Virus record (IMG/VR): IMGVR_UViG_3300008450_000575
Span: 1-20,991 of that record
Length of the DNA: 20,991 nucleotides
Reading direction: 5' to 3' (one strand)
Source: a virus
Both the position numbers and the translations under genes were made by a program. Below the pieces are notes generated by a model. That model was not told where the DNA came from. It did not search any database and worked only from the letters and a program-made list of their open reading frames with translations. The stretch's first letter is position 1; each line of letters opens with the position of its first letter. Shown here in pieces: positions 7,293 to 14,676 of the stretch.

Positions 7293-9083
7293 CTAAATTG
7301 TTATAATTGTTTCTTTTAAATTCGTGTCGTATGGCTTTCTAATTCTATACGTTGCAACGGCTTTGTCTTTGTCGTGTTCCCATGTTATCTTCTCCATTCT
7401 GCACACATCGCCATCACTGTTATAAAAGTAGTTATTATTTCCAATTGCTACAAAAGAAGAACGGGAAAAAGGTATAATAATATTTTCGTATATCCTCCAT
7501 TGCGCTCTATAATTATTTGCAACAAATGATTTATCAATTATGTAGTTATCATAAAAGTATTTAGCGCCACATACATCTCTTTGGTTGTTTGCTAAAACTT
7601 TATATTGACCTCCTGCTATATTTATAGTAACACATTTTAATAGTTTAGGCATCTTGGTTTGGTCGTCTTGAATCTTTAATGCAGATGCTATATGTTGATA
7701 TGCTGCAACCGTAGGAGATACACCAATTCCGAATATGTTAGCTATGTCGTTTATTCCATTGTATAAAGCGCCCAGCATTTCTTCTATTTTATTTTTATTC
7801 TCCTTTTGATTACCTAAGGCAAGTTCAATTCTTACCTCGTCATAGCCTTTAATTAAAGATCGTTGTGCATTTGGTATATTTGCAACTTCCGTATGTATTT
7901 CATGAGCCGTTCCGCTATATTTTTCCTTAGTCCATATATCATAATCATCTGTTTCAAACTTAACAACTCTCACACCGCTTATCTCCTCTGTATTAGGTCG
8001 CCAGCCCGAAATATAAACATCTTCCATTTGGTAAGTAGATTGGCTTGGCAAAGTAGACTGGCTTAACCAAAATACATCATTATTTAATGGCTCAAAGTGA
8101 ACTGTTTTTTTTGCGTTGTCTATTTTAAACTTTGCATTAAATAACTTTTCAACTAATTGAAAATACTCGCCTACAATATATCCGTAGTCTTTAACATTAA
8201 AATAACCTGTATCTGTACTAGGTGAATTCAATGGCTTATTATCTACTACCAAATCCTTAGAAGGGAATATGTACAACGTGTTTAAATCTATTATGCTACT
8301 GCTGAATTTATAACCTCCAAAAGCATTACAAGCAATGTTCATGTATTGCTTTAATGTTAATGCTTTAGCATATCTAGGCATAGGTAAAAACACTTCTAAT
8401 ATTTTATTGTACAGCTTTATTAATGCTACTAGCAACGCTATTGAATAAACTAACTGTATAACGGCTACCGCAATAGTAAAGCCACCTCCTGCAATTGGTC
8501 CAGATACACCTCCTACTGTATGCGCTACTATATTCGCAACATTTTTGGCTAAATCTGCTATTGCTTGCGCTAATAATATAGATGTTTGCATTATCTGCAC
8601 TTCTATCATCAACACCTCTAGTGCGTCAAATGGCTTTTGCTTAACGTAAAGTATTTTACTAAACATAGTGCTAGTAATATATCCTTGCGATTCCAACAGC
8701 GCCCAAGTAGTACCCATTGCTTTAGCCTTGAATGTATCTATTTGGTTACGCTCTTTGATAGTGCATTGAACTTTAAATTGTAATGTTTCATCGCTAGGCG
8801 TTAAATCTACGTATCCTTCTGTAAAATCAATATACCCGTCAAATACATACGAACTTCCACTATCCTCATAATCTTCAAAAGTGATAGGAAGTGAAGTGAA
8901 ATATCCATTAGCGTTGACAAAATCTTTTATTGCCTTTGCTGCATCGGCTACAAATGTAAAGTTCGTAGTAGTAATATTGGCTTGTACGCTATCATTATCC
9001 CATGTCATTAAAGACTGAACACCCTGCCAACCTTCTGGCGCTTGTACAACTACGCCATCTATTTTACAAATCAGTTGCCCCAT
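7293..9083 (-). CDS. Tail protein following the tape measure (hub/distal-tail candidate) with hydrophobic insertion
   Basis: This 596-aa protein lies directly after the tape measure gene (TAATG overlap), where siphoviruses encode distal tail and hub proteins. Residues 1-115 look like a beta domain (MGQLICKIDGVVVQAPEGWQ, then VFDGYIDFTEGYVDLTPSDE). Residues about 155-234 are strikingly hydrophobic and helical (EVLMIEVQIMQTSILLAQAI; a GGVSGPIAGGG turn; TIAVAVIQLVYSIALLVALI), enough for two membrane-spanning hairpins. The rest is soluble and mixed, with several Trp/Tyr-rich strands (IYENIIIPFSRSSFVAIGNN) and a final RKPYDTNLKETIITI. No lysozyme or peptidase motif is visible. The role is assigned by synteny. 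The hydrophobic part is unusual in a hub protein and might insert into the host membrane or pack against the tape measure. Confidence 0.65.
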   Translation of the reverse strand: MGQLICKIDGVVVQAPEGWQGVQSLMTWDNDSVQANITTTNFTFVADAAKAIKDFVNANGYFTSLPITFEDYEDSGSSYVFDGYIDFTEGYVDLTPSDETLQFKVQCTIKERNQIDTFKAKAMGTTWALLESQGYITSTMFSKILYVKQKPFDALEVLMIEVQIMQTSILLAQAIADLAKNVANIVAHTVGGVSGPIAGGGFTIAVAVIQLVYSIALLVALIKLYNKILEVFLPMPRYAKALTLKQYMNIACNAFGGYKFSSSIIDLNTLYIFPSKDLVVDNKPLNSPSTDTGYFNVKDYGYIVGEYFQLVEKLFNAKFKIDNAKKTVHFEPLNNDVFWLSQSTLPSQSTYQMEDVYISGWRPNTEEISGVRVVKFETDDYDIWTKEKYSGTAHEIHTEVANIPNAQRSLIKGYDEVRIELALGNQKENKNKIEEMLGALYNGINDIANIFGIGVSPTVAAYQHIASALKIQDDQTKMPKLLKCVTINIAGGQYKVLANNQRDVCGAKYFYDNYIIDKSFVANNYRAQWRIYENIIIPFSRSSFVAIGNNNYFYNSDGDVCRMEKITWEHDKDKAVATYRIRKPYDTNLKETIITI

Positions 9084-11704
9084 TAGAATAGTTTATTACC
9101 TCGTTCGTAATGCTTTCTTAGTAAATTGTTGCCCTCTCTTATATCTTCTCTCACTCCTTTTGTTATTTCGCTAACAGACCACGATGGCACTGGCTTAGTT
9201 CTTATTGCTTCCTCTACTCTTTCTAACTTCTCAACTACTTTAGTACTTATCGGTTCACTAAATGAATATGCACTTTGAGAAGGTGTTGAAACATAGTCCA
9301 AAGGATTAAATCGCCCTTCGTTGATGTCGTATAACATTTGCTCACCATATTTGTTTACAGCATCATGTTTTACCACGAACTCCTCGCCCTTCTCATTAAT
9401 TCTAACTAACTGCTCTCCACCGTCAACTAAACCACCTTTCTCGAACGCTTTTATTTTATTCAATGCACCTTCAAGGTTAGATAGTAATCCGTTTACTTGA
9501 TTAGTAGCATCTCCACTTGGATTAGTGCTGCCAGCTCTAGCCGACGCTATAAATGCTTCAATACCTGCCAATATAATAGCTTGTTCACGTTGTCTTTTCA
9601 ATGCCTTTTCTCTTTTACTTTCTAGTTCTGCTTGGCGCTTTTCTTCTAGTGCGATAGACTGTTGAGCGTTTAACTGCCCTTGTTGCGCTAATGTTTTAAG
9701 CTGGCTTTCTCTTTCTTCGCTTGCGCTTAACTCTTTATCGATAGCATCTAGTTTAGCCTTTGCGGTTTCTTCGCTTATCTTCTCCATAAATTGTAGCGCT
9801 TCTTGAGCGAATTGTTTACGTCGCTCAAATGATTCTTTTTCCTTTTCTTCTGCTAATTTTCTTAATCTATCTTCTTCTTCAATTTGCTCATAAACTAAAT
9901 CCATCTGCTTTTCATTCATCTCTACTTTTGCTTGCCACTCTGCATCGTCCGCTTCTTCTTTTTGTTTTTGTATTTCTTGCTCTGTTTTTAGTAAATCCAT
10001 TTCAGCATTAAGAGAATCCATTATTTCTTTTTCCTCTTGCTCCATTTTCTTTTTAGCGTAATCCTCTCTTGTTTTACGCTTTTTCTTTAAACTATCTTTT
10101 TCTTTTTCTTCATCCTCAATTCTTTTCTTTTCTTTCATGTACTCTATATCAGCCTCATAGTTGAATTCTATCTCTTTTTTCTTAATATTATAAACTTCTA
10201 ATATTTTTGCTTGCTCTGCTTGATTTTCATCTAAGTTTTTTTGCTGCTCTGCTAAATATTCTTTCTGAGGATCTAAAGATTCAATTCCCCACTCTGGATG
10301 TTCTTTTAATAATTTTTTTTGTATTTCTAATCCTTTAATGGCTCTATCTCTTTTAGCTGTCAATTCTTTTTCTTCTTCTTGTAAATCTTTTACTAAATCT
10401 AACTGCTCTTTGTATTCATTATTTAATTCATTTATTTGCTTCTTAAATTCTATACTTCTTGCTTGTTGTTGTAATACAAACATTTTTGTATATTCTTTAT
10501 TTAATTCAGCCATTCTAATCTTATGATTGTACATAGATAAAGAAAGTTGTGAATACGCATCAGAAGTAGCAAGTATGCTTTCATTTAATTTATTATTTGT
10601 ATCTGTCGCTTTTTCGGTTTCTTCATCGAAAAATCCCATAGCATCGGCCAGAGAACCCAATAAAACAACTATTGCTCCGATACCTGTAGAAATTAAAGCT
10701 ATCCTAAATGCTTTTGTTGCTACCGTTGCTCCACCTGTTGCAAAGGCATATAATGATTGAGCAGCCGCAGCCGCTTTTGTTCTTACTGAATTTAAAAACA
10801 TCATTGCAGCGCTTTCCTTTTGCAAAGCGTTTTGAATTTCTTGAATACCGCTTGTTACAGCCATAATAGCTTGTAACTTAACCATCGTTTCTTTCCATTC
10901 TTCACCGCTTTCACCCATTAACGCCATTGCGCCTTCTGCCACTTGAAATCCATTAGCAAGTAAATTAACGCTACCAACAAGCCCATCGATAGTTTTAGTA
11001 TCACTTGCCATGTTGCTAATCTCTGCTTTAGTATCTGAAATAGTATCTTTAAGCTCAGCAGCTCGTTTTTGCATCTCTCTAAATGCTGCACTATCTCTTT
11101 GCCCTGCTAGTTCTAAATCAATTAACTGCTTTGTTAAGTCTTTTAATTCTGCCGTTGCGCTTGCGTAGTTACCGACGTTACGCTGAAACCTTTTTACGCT
11201 TTCCTCCGCATTTTTAACCTCTCCAAATAGCCTATTAAATTCGTCTGCTAGTTCCTTTGGCGCTTTATCCGTACCACCTAAAGCCATTATCTGTTTAGAA
11301 AGTCGGTTTAAAAGCACTACGTTTTTCTCGTATTGTGTACTTTTTTCGCTTTCTAGTATGGCATTTTCTCTGTTTAATTGGTTTTGGCGCTTTAACTCTA
11401 GGTTGTATTGTGCTTGCTCTTTAGCTGCATCACTAGTAGCTTTATTCAACTTTTCTTGAATTTTAGCTAGTTCAGCGCTTTGTTTCTTTAAATCTTCTAC
11501 TTCTTTCTTAGTATTTTCTATCTCTTTTGCACCGCTTGCAGTTGACGGACTAGCACCACGTACTTTTGCGCTTAATGTTTGAGCAGAAGCCTTTAAATTT
11601 TCTTTAAGAGTTAAAGCCATAGCGTTCAACTCTTCCAATCTTTGCAAGCCTAATTTTCCAAAGTCATCGGAAAACAAATCATCAAAAGCCGTCTTTTTAG
11701 CCAT
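9083..11704 (-). CDS. Tape measure protein
   Basis: At 873 residues this is the longest product. Residues 1-240 are helical coiled coil with many Lys, Glu, Gln and Ala (KEIENTKKEVEDLKKQSAEL). A hydrophobic Ala/Gly-rich stretch follows at about 310-357 (AAAAAQSLYAFATGGATVAT, then ISTGIGAIVVLLGSLADAMG). Residues about 385-710 are a very long charged coiled coil, and the last part has Gly-rich GGLVDGGEQLVRINEKGEEF followed by VVKHDAVNKYG, an end I know from other tape measure proteins. This architecture, and its place between tail-assembly genes and hub genes, identify the tape measure, which sets tail length and is ejected with the DNA. At the usual rule of about 0.15 nm per residue the tail would be near 130 nm. 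The ATG overlaps the preceding gene by 8 bp. Confidence 0.92.
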   Translation of the reverse strand: MAKKTAFDDLFSDDFGKLGLQRLEELNAMALTLKENLKASAQTLSAKVRGASPSTASGAKEIENTKKEVEDLKKQSAELAKIQEKLNKATSDAAKEQAQYNLELKRQNQLNRENAILESEKSTQYEKNVVLLNRLSKQIMALGGTDKAPKELADEFNRLFGEVKNAEESVKRFQRNVGNYASATAELKDLTKQLIDLELAGQRDSAAFREMQKRAAELKDTISDTKAEISNMASDTKTIDGLVGSVNLLANGFQVAEGAMALMGESGEEWKETMVKLQAIMAVTSGIQEIQNALQKESAAMMFLNSVRTKAAAAAQSLYAFATGGATVATKAFRIALISTGIGAIVVLLGSLADAMGFFDEETEKATDTNNKLNESILATSDAYSQLSLSMYNHKIRMAELNKEYTKMFVLQQQARSIEFKKQINELNNEYKEQLDLVKDLQEEEKELTAKRDRAIKGLEIQKKLLKEHPEWGIESLDPQKEYLAEQQKNLDENQAEQAKILEVYNIKKKEIEFNYEADIEYMKEKKRIEDEEKEKDSLKKKRKTREDYAKKKMEQEEKEIMDSLNAEMDLLKTEQEIQKQKEEADDAEWQAKVEMNEKQMDLVYEQIEEEDRLRKLAEEKEKESFERRKQFAQEALQFMEKISEETAKAKLDAIDKELSASEERESQLKTLAQQGQLNAQQSIALEEKRQAELESKREKALKRQREQAIILAGIEAFIASARAGSTNPSGDATNQVNGLLSNLEGALNKIKAFEKGGLVDGGEQLVRINEKGEEFVVKHDAVNKYGEQMLYDINEGRFNPLDYVSTPSQSAYSFSEPISTKVVEKLERVEEAIRTKPVPSWSVSEITKGVREDIREGNNLLRKHYERGNKLF

Positions 11705-12179
11705 TGTCTTTCTCTTTTAATTTTTTAACGCTTCGTTTCATTAACTCGATGTATCCAAAGAATTTAGAAACGCATACTTTTTTTTCTTCAATTGAAAAGT
11801 TCATAAACTTCTCAACATTTACAATCACCTCAACTAAATTCGCTTTACCTTCCTGCTCTTTTACCCCTTCTATCTTAGCCTTTTCAGCCTTTAATCGTGA
11901 GCGTGTAATGCTATCATTATTAATCAATACATCTAGTTCAAGTTGCAGTATTTTCTTCTCTATAATCATACGGTTAACGTATTGCTCAGTCAATCCATAC
12001 TCAAATAAAAACCTATCATCAATTGCTTTCCACGCCTCAAATAGTTCTTTGGCTACCTTCTGCGTCATAGCCTTACCATGTAAAGCCTCATCTATAAACA
12101 TATAAGATAAGTCGCCAGTTTCTTTCACCTTGTAAAAGTTCCAAATAGGCAAATTATCTATGCTATTGTAAAATGTCAT
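11697..12179 (-). CDS. Tail-assembly region protein, possible chaperone
   Basis: This 160-aa protein is soluble and largely helical. It starts with YNSIDNLPIWNFYKVKETGD (4-23), continues with VAKELFEAWKAIDDRFLFEY, and ends in a Lys-rich tail (ELMKRSVKKLKEKDNG). It lies directly before the tape measure gene, with an 8-bp overlap, and its start shares an ATGA with the preceding gene. That is the slot where tail-assembly chaperones are encoded in siphoviruses. I see no slippery site or frameshifted extension joining it to its upstream neighbour, so a lambda G/GT arrangement is not supported. The identification is by position only. Confidence 0.55.
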   Translation of the reverse strand: MTFYNSIDNLPIWNFYKVKETGDLSYMFIDEALHGKAMTQKVAKELFEAWKAIDDRFLFEYGLTEQYVNRMIIEKKILQLELDVLINNDSITRSRLKAEKAKIEGVKEQEGKANLVEVIVNVEKFMNFSIEEKKVCVSKFFGYIELMKRSVKKLKEKDNG

Positions 12180-12628
12180 GCAGCGTTCTTTTTAATTTCA
12201 AATACAAACTCTCTTACTAACAACTCTCTCAATCTCTCCTTATTATCTTCGTTCAATCCTAAAATATCTATGCCGTACATATCGAATAAATTATGCCCAC
12301 CACCCTTATCAGCATCGGCATCTATAATAAACTCTCCACTACTCACCTCTACCGTCATGCTATTGTAAAAATCACCCGTATCTCTTAGCGTTATGTGGTC
12401 TACTCGTTGCCCTTTTTTCTCTTTTATCCAAATAGTTATCGGTGAATAACCGCCGCCCCCAATCAATTCACCATTGCTATCTTGCCCTAGTTCATACATT
12501 TGTTCTTGGTTCATCTCAATAATCATTTCTTGCACCTCTTTTCTTCGCAATATATTTGCTATTGCCTTTGTAACTTCCTCTCTAGAAAGTTTCTTTTTAA
12601 AGTATTTTATGGCTGCAAAAAATTCCAT
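12176..12628 (-). CDS. Tail-morphogenesis region protein, start reassigned
   Basis: I place the start at ATG 12628 (MEFFAAIKYFKKKLSREEVT), giving 150 residues. A longer frame begins at 12691, but its first 21 codons run through an intrinsic terminator hairpin and translate to an implausible MFICLFWGCPPIKKGG-type leader, so I reject it. The protein has a helical N-terminal half (LSREEVTKAIANILRRKEVQ), then ELGQDSNGELIGGGGYSPIT and TLRDTGDFYNSMTVEVSSGE, and a helical end. The Gly-rich turn followed by YSP and the DTGDFY motif are of a type I associate with small phage proteins near the tail genes, of unknown exact role. The gene overlaps the next by 4 bp. It follows the terminator by 4 bases with no ribosome-binding sequence visible. 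A tail completion or minor tail role is possible. Confidence 0.6.
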   Translation of the reverse strand: MEFFAAIKYFKKKLSREEVTKAIANILRRKEVQEMIIEMNQEQMYELGQDSNGELIGGGGYSPITIWIKEKKGQRVDHITLRDTGDFYNSMTVEVSSGEFIIDADADKGGGHNLFDMYGIDILGLNEDNKERLRELLVREFVFEIKKNAA

Positions 12629-12632
12629 ACTT

Positions 12633-12668
12633 AAAAAAAATTGCCCACCCTTTTTAATAGGTGGGCAA
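12633..12668 (-). terminator. Strong intrinsic terminator after the tail tube unit
   Basis: On the minus strand TTGCCCACC pairs perfectly with GGTGGGCAA (9 bp, loop of 10 bases) and is followed at once by eight T residues. This is a textbook rho-independent terminator in the direction of transcription. The plus strand lacks a T-run after the stem, so it is one-directional. It lies 27 bases past the stop of the 87-aa gene and 4 bases before the ATG of the next gene. Confidence 0.9.
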
Positions 12669-12694
12669 CCCCAAAACAAACAAATAAACAAAAG

Positions 12695-12958
12695 CTATTT
12701 TAATTTCTTTTTACCTTTTTTTGGCTTTGCTACCTCTGCCACTGGTACTTCTTCAACTTCTTTTACTTGCTCTACTTCATCTAATTGAATAGTTTGAATG
12801 AACTCATAAATATCTCGTGCGTGTGGAATCTTACCCATATACATTTCATCAAACTCTTCCCAGTTTAACTCTTTTGCATAAGTTAGGTTGATTTCAAGTT
12901 TTAAACCTTGAAACCTAACCCACTTCTCACGCCCATTATTGAATAATTCGTGCTTCAT
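12695..12958 (-). CDS. Small acidic/basic-tailed protein after tail tube gene
   Basis: This 87-aa product begins 2 bp after the stop codon of the tail tube gene. The first 60 residues form a compact domain rich in Trp, Tyr, Glu and Leu (REKWVRFQGLKLEINLTYAK; NWEEFDEMYMGKIPHARDIY). The tail is low-complexity: Val/Glu-rich (LDEVEQVKEVEEVPVAEVAK) and then a run of Lys (PKKGKKKLK). The place between tail tube and tape measure is that of a tail-assembly chaperone, and the small size fits. A terminator right after the gene makes a frameshift product with the next gene unlikely. It probably binds the tube protein or is made with it; I do not recognise the family. Confidence 0.6.
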   Translation of the reverse strand: MKHELFNNGREKWVRFQGLKLEINLTYAKELNWEEFDEMYMGKIPHARDIYEFIQTIQLDEVEQVKEVEEVPVAEVAKPKKGKKKLK

Positions 12959-12960
12959 AA

Positions 12961-13881
12961 TTAAGGAATTGCAATAGCGTCAGTTGAAACATCGTAACCG
13001 TTTTTCAATACCTTAACAGTCATTGAATCGGCAGATGTTTGAGCTGTAAATGTAGCTGTATAATTACCTGCACTATTCTCTGTTAATCCTGTTACTGCAA
13101 CATCGGCAGCATCAGTAGTATTTCTAATCTTAGAAGTAGCACCACCAACAGATGAAACTAAATCCGCAGCTACTAAATTCTCAACAGCATCACCGTAAGT
13201 ATCAGTTACAGTAAAAGTGATTGAAGTAGTTGTAGCACTTGCGCACTCAACAGTTGCATCAATCAAAGCGTAAGAATCAGTTAACGGATTGAAATCTGTC
13301 AAATCTGAGTATTTCAACACATTAATAGATGAATCTTTGAAGTATGAAGCAACATCGAATTGAATCATAATTTTTTCTACTGCTGAATCTGTAGGCATTA
13401 CTAACATAGTGTCGAATGAACCATTTTCAACTGGAATAGGATATAAAGCTGTGTCATTTGCTTTTTTGTTGTATCCAATGTTACCCCCAGCATCGAAGAT
13501 ATAAAAACCAAAGTTTGAAATATTTTCCCATGCTTCAATTTTACCTAAAAAAGAAGCGCCTTCTTGGATAAAGAAACCTGTGAAAGTTCTTTGTCCTTTT
13601 CTTAATTTGCTTTTTCTTCCACTATTGAATGTTTCAAATTCACTAGCAGCTCTTTCAGTTGCTACGTTTTCGATGATAGGCGTTGGATAAAATCTATCCT
13701 CAGTATCTACATCATTATACTTCAATATCCATTGCGCTTTTAATTTCGCATTAGTTAAAGAGATTGAGTTTTCGCTCCCATCAGCACCGTAAAGAGGCAC
13801 TAGAACGAGCATTTTAGTTACTTCCAAAACTGATTTACAGTTTCTAGTTCCTAAGTCTACGAGTGTTTGACAAGCTGCCAT
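12961..13881 (-). CDS. Major tail tube protein with C-terminal Ig-like domain
   Basis: The 306-aa product is the best candidate for the major tail protein. The first 200 residues are one beta-rich domain with a helical segment, lacking membrane or catalytic features (GRKSKLRKGQRTFTGFFIQE, 88-107; KIEAWENISNFGFYIFDAGG, 114-133). Residues about 207-300 form a separate Ig-like domain of the bacterial invasin type (SITFTVTDTYGDAVENLVAA, 220-239; GLTENSAGNYTATFTAQTSA, 265-284; then MTVKVLKNGYDVS). Tail tube proteins often carry such C-terminal Ig-like decorations that stand out from the tube and may stick to cell-surface sugars. Position supports the call: completion protein upstream, small gene and tape measure downstream. 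A promoter-like element sits in the 72-bp gap before it and a strong terminator follows the next gene, which fits a product needed in many copies. Confidence 0.8.
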   Translation of the reverse strand: MAACQTLVDLGTRNCKSVLEVTKMLVLVPLYGADGSENSISLTNAKLKAQWILKYNDVDTEDRFYPTPIIENVATERAASEFETFNSGRKSKLRKGQRTFTGFFIQEGASFLGKIEAWENISNFGFYIFDAGGNIGYNKKANDTALYPIPVENGSFDTMLVMPTDSAVEKIMIQFDVASYFKDSSINVLKYSDLTDFNPLTDSYALIDATVECASATTTSITFTVTDTYGDAVENLVAADLVSSVGGATSKIRNTTDAADVAVTGLTENSAGNYTATFTAQTSADSMTVKVLKNGYDVSTDAIAIP

Positions 13882-13928
13882 TTTTCTATTTTTATTTTAA
13901 AGTTACACAAAATTTAATTTTTCCTATT

Positions 13929-13961
13929 CAAATATATACAATATTTTATTTGGTTAGCAAT
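13929..13961 (-). promoter_or_regulatory. Bacteroidota-type promoter candidate for the tail tube gene
   Basis: On the minus strand the gap before the tail tube gene holds TATATTTG (13929-13936), an exact match to the Bacteroidota -7 element TAnnTTTG. ATTG at 13958-13961, 21 bases upstream, is a 3-of-4 match to the -33 TTTG element. From the -7 box to the ATG there are 47 bases, giving a leader of about 40 nt that is A-rich and has no Shine-Dalgarno site. AT-rich DNA can give such matches by chance, so this is a candidate. Confidence 0.5.
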
Positions 13962-14676
13962 TTCCGCACAAAATATTTGCATTTTTTGATATAGGTATAT
14001 TTCCATTTAATTCTACGCCTGCAAGATCATTGTTAAATATTGCCTCGCTGCCATTCTTTCCGTTGCGTACTACTTGCACATTCCATCTACTCCATTTAGC
14101 TAGTGAATAGTTTTCGTTTTGAGCATAAAACAGCCTTCTAGTGCGTATTTTACGAATAAACTCTAGTGCTAATTGGTGCATTCTGTCAACAACATTGCCG
14201 TACAAAGTTTCTATAACGCTGCTAGTCGGGTCGTATTGGTCTACAAAAAACATCTGAACTCTAGGTATTGAGCCAATAGGTGAATCAATATTAGGTAATT
14301 CAATATCTTTTATCTCGAACAATACTACTGCTGGATAGTTTTTATGCTGCTGCTGTTCTTTTCTGTCTATCTCAGCGCTTATGTCAATAGGCTGCCCGTA
14401 AAAGAAATAAGGAGCTAAAGCACTCCACGTAGTTGAACCCGTTAAGCTAGTAGAAGATTTAACTGTAAATGAAATATTAATACTCACCGCAGTAACTTTA
14501 ACAGCCGTAGCGCCAACATTAATATATTGACCTACTACAATATCCTTTGTGCAATCAACATTTATAGTCCAAGAGTTACTACCATTATTCACAACCGATA
14601 AAATAGAACCTGTTCTATCGGCTCTCATTTCGTCGATAACTTCTTTAATAATATCTTCCTCGCTTATGAATGTCAT
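13954..14676 (-). CDS. Tail completion / head-tail joining protein with small beta insertion
   Basis: The 240-aa product sits between the connector gene and the tail tube gene, the usual site for tail-completion or tail-terminator proteins. Residues 1-20 (ISEEDIIKEVIDEMRADR) are helical. Residues about 24-94 form a small beta domain (SILSVVNNGSNSWTINVDCT; VGQYINVGATAVKVTAVSIN). After it come IDRKEQQQHKNYPAVVLFEI, VQMFFVDQYDPTSSVIETLY and a helical stretch (VVDRMHQLALEFIRKIRTRR) that look like the body of a tail-terminator-type fold. The small beta domain resembles one in the protein encoded just upstream. The C-terminus is Cys-containing (NILCGNC). Its ATG overlaps the stop codon of the upstream gene by 1 bp. 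The role is inferred from synteny. Confidence 0.6.
   Translation of the reverse strand: MTFISEEDIIKEVIDEMRADRTGSILSVVNNGSNSWTINVDCTKDIVVGQYINVGATAVKVTAVSINISFTVKSSTSLTGSTTWSALAPYFFYGQPIDISAEIDRKEQQQHKNYPAVVLFEIKDIELPNIDSPIGSIPRVQMFFVDQYDPTSSVIETLYGNVVDRMHQLALEFIRKIRTRRLFYAQNENYSLAKWSRWNVQVVRNGKNGSEAIFNNDLAGVELNGNIPISKNANILCGNC

Noticed and set aside
11704-12105. Plus-strand open frame of 133 codons opposite the tail-assembly gene
   Set aside because: Its product is Ser/Phe/Asn/Cys-rich, as expected for the antisense of an AT-rich gene. It has no recognisable domain, and the minus-strand genes overlap in tight order there.
12629-12691. N-terminal extension of the 12176-12628 gene to ATG 12691
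   Set aside because: These codons lie over a perfect terminator hairpin and translate to a Cys/Pro-rich leader unlike the rest of the protein; the internal ATG 12628 is the better start.
11690-12960. Lambda G/GT-like programmed frameshift between tail-assembly genes
   Set aside because: The 87-aa gene is followed by a terminator and the next genes have their own starts with ATGA overlaps. I saw no convincing slippery heptamer near a stop codon that would fuse them.
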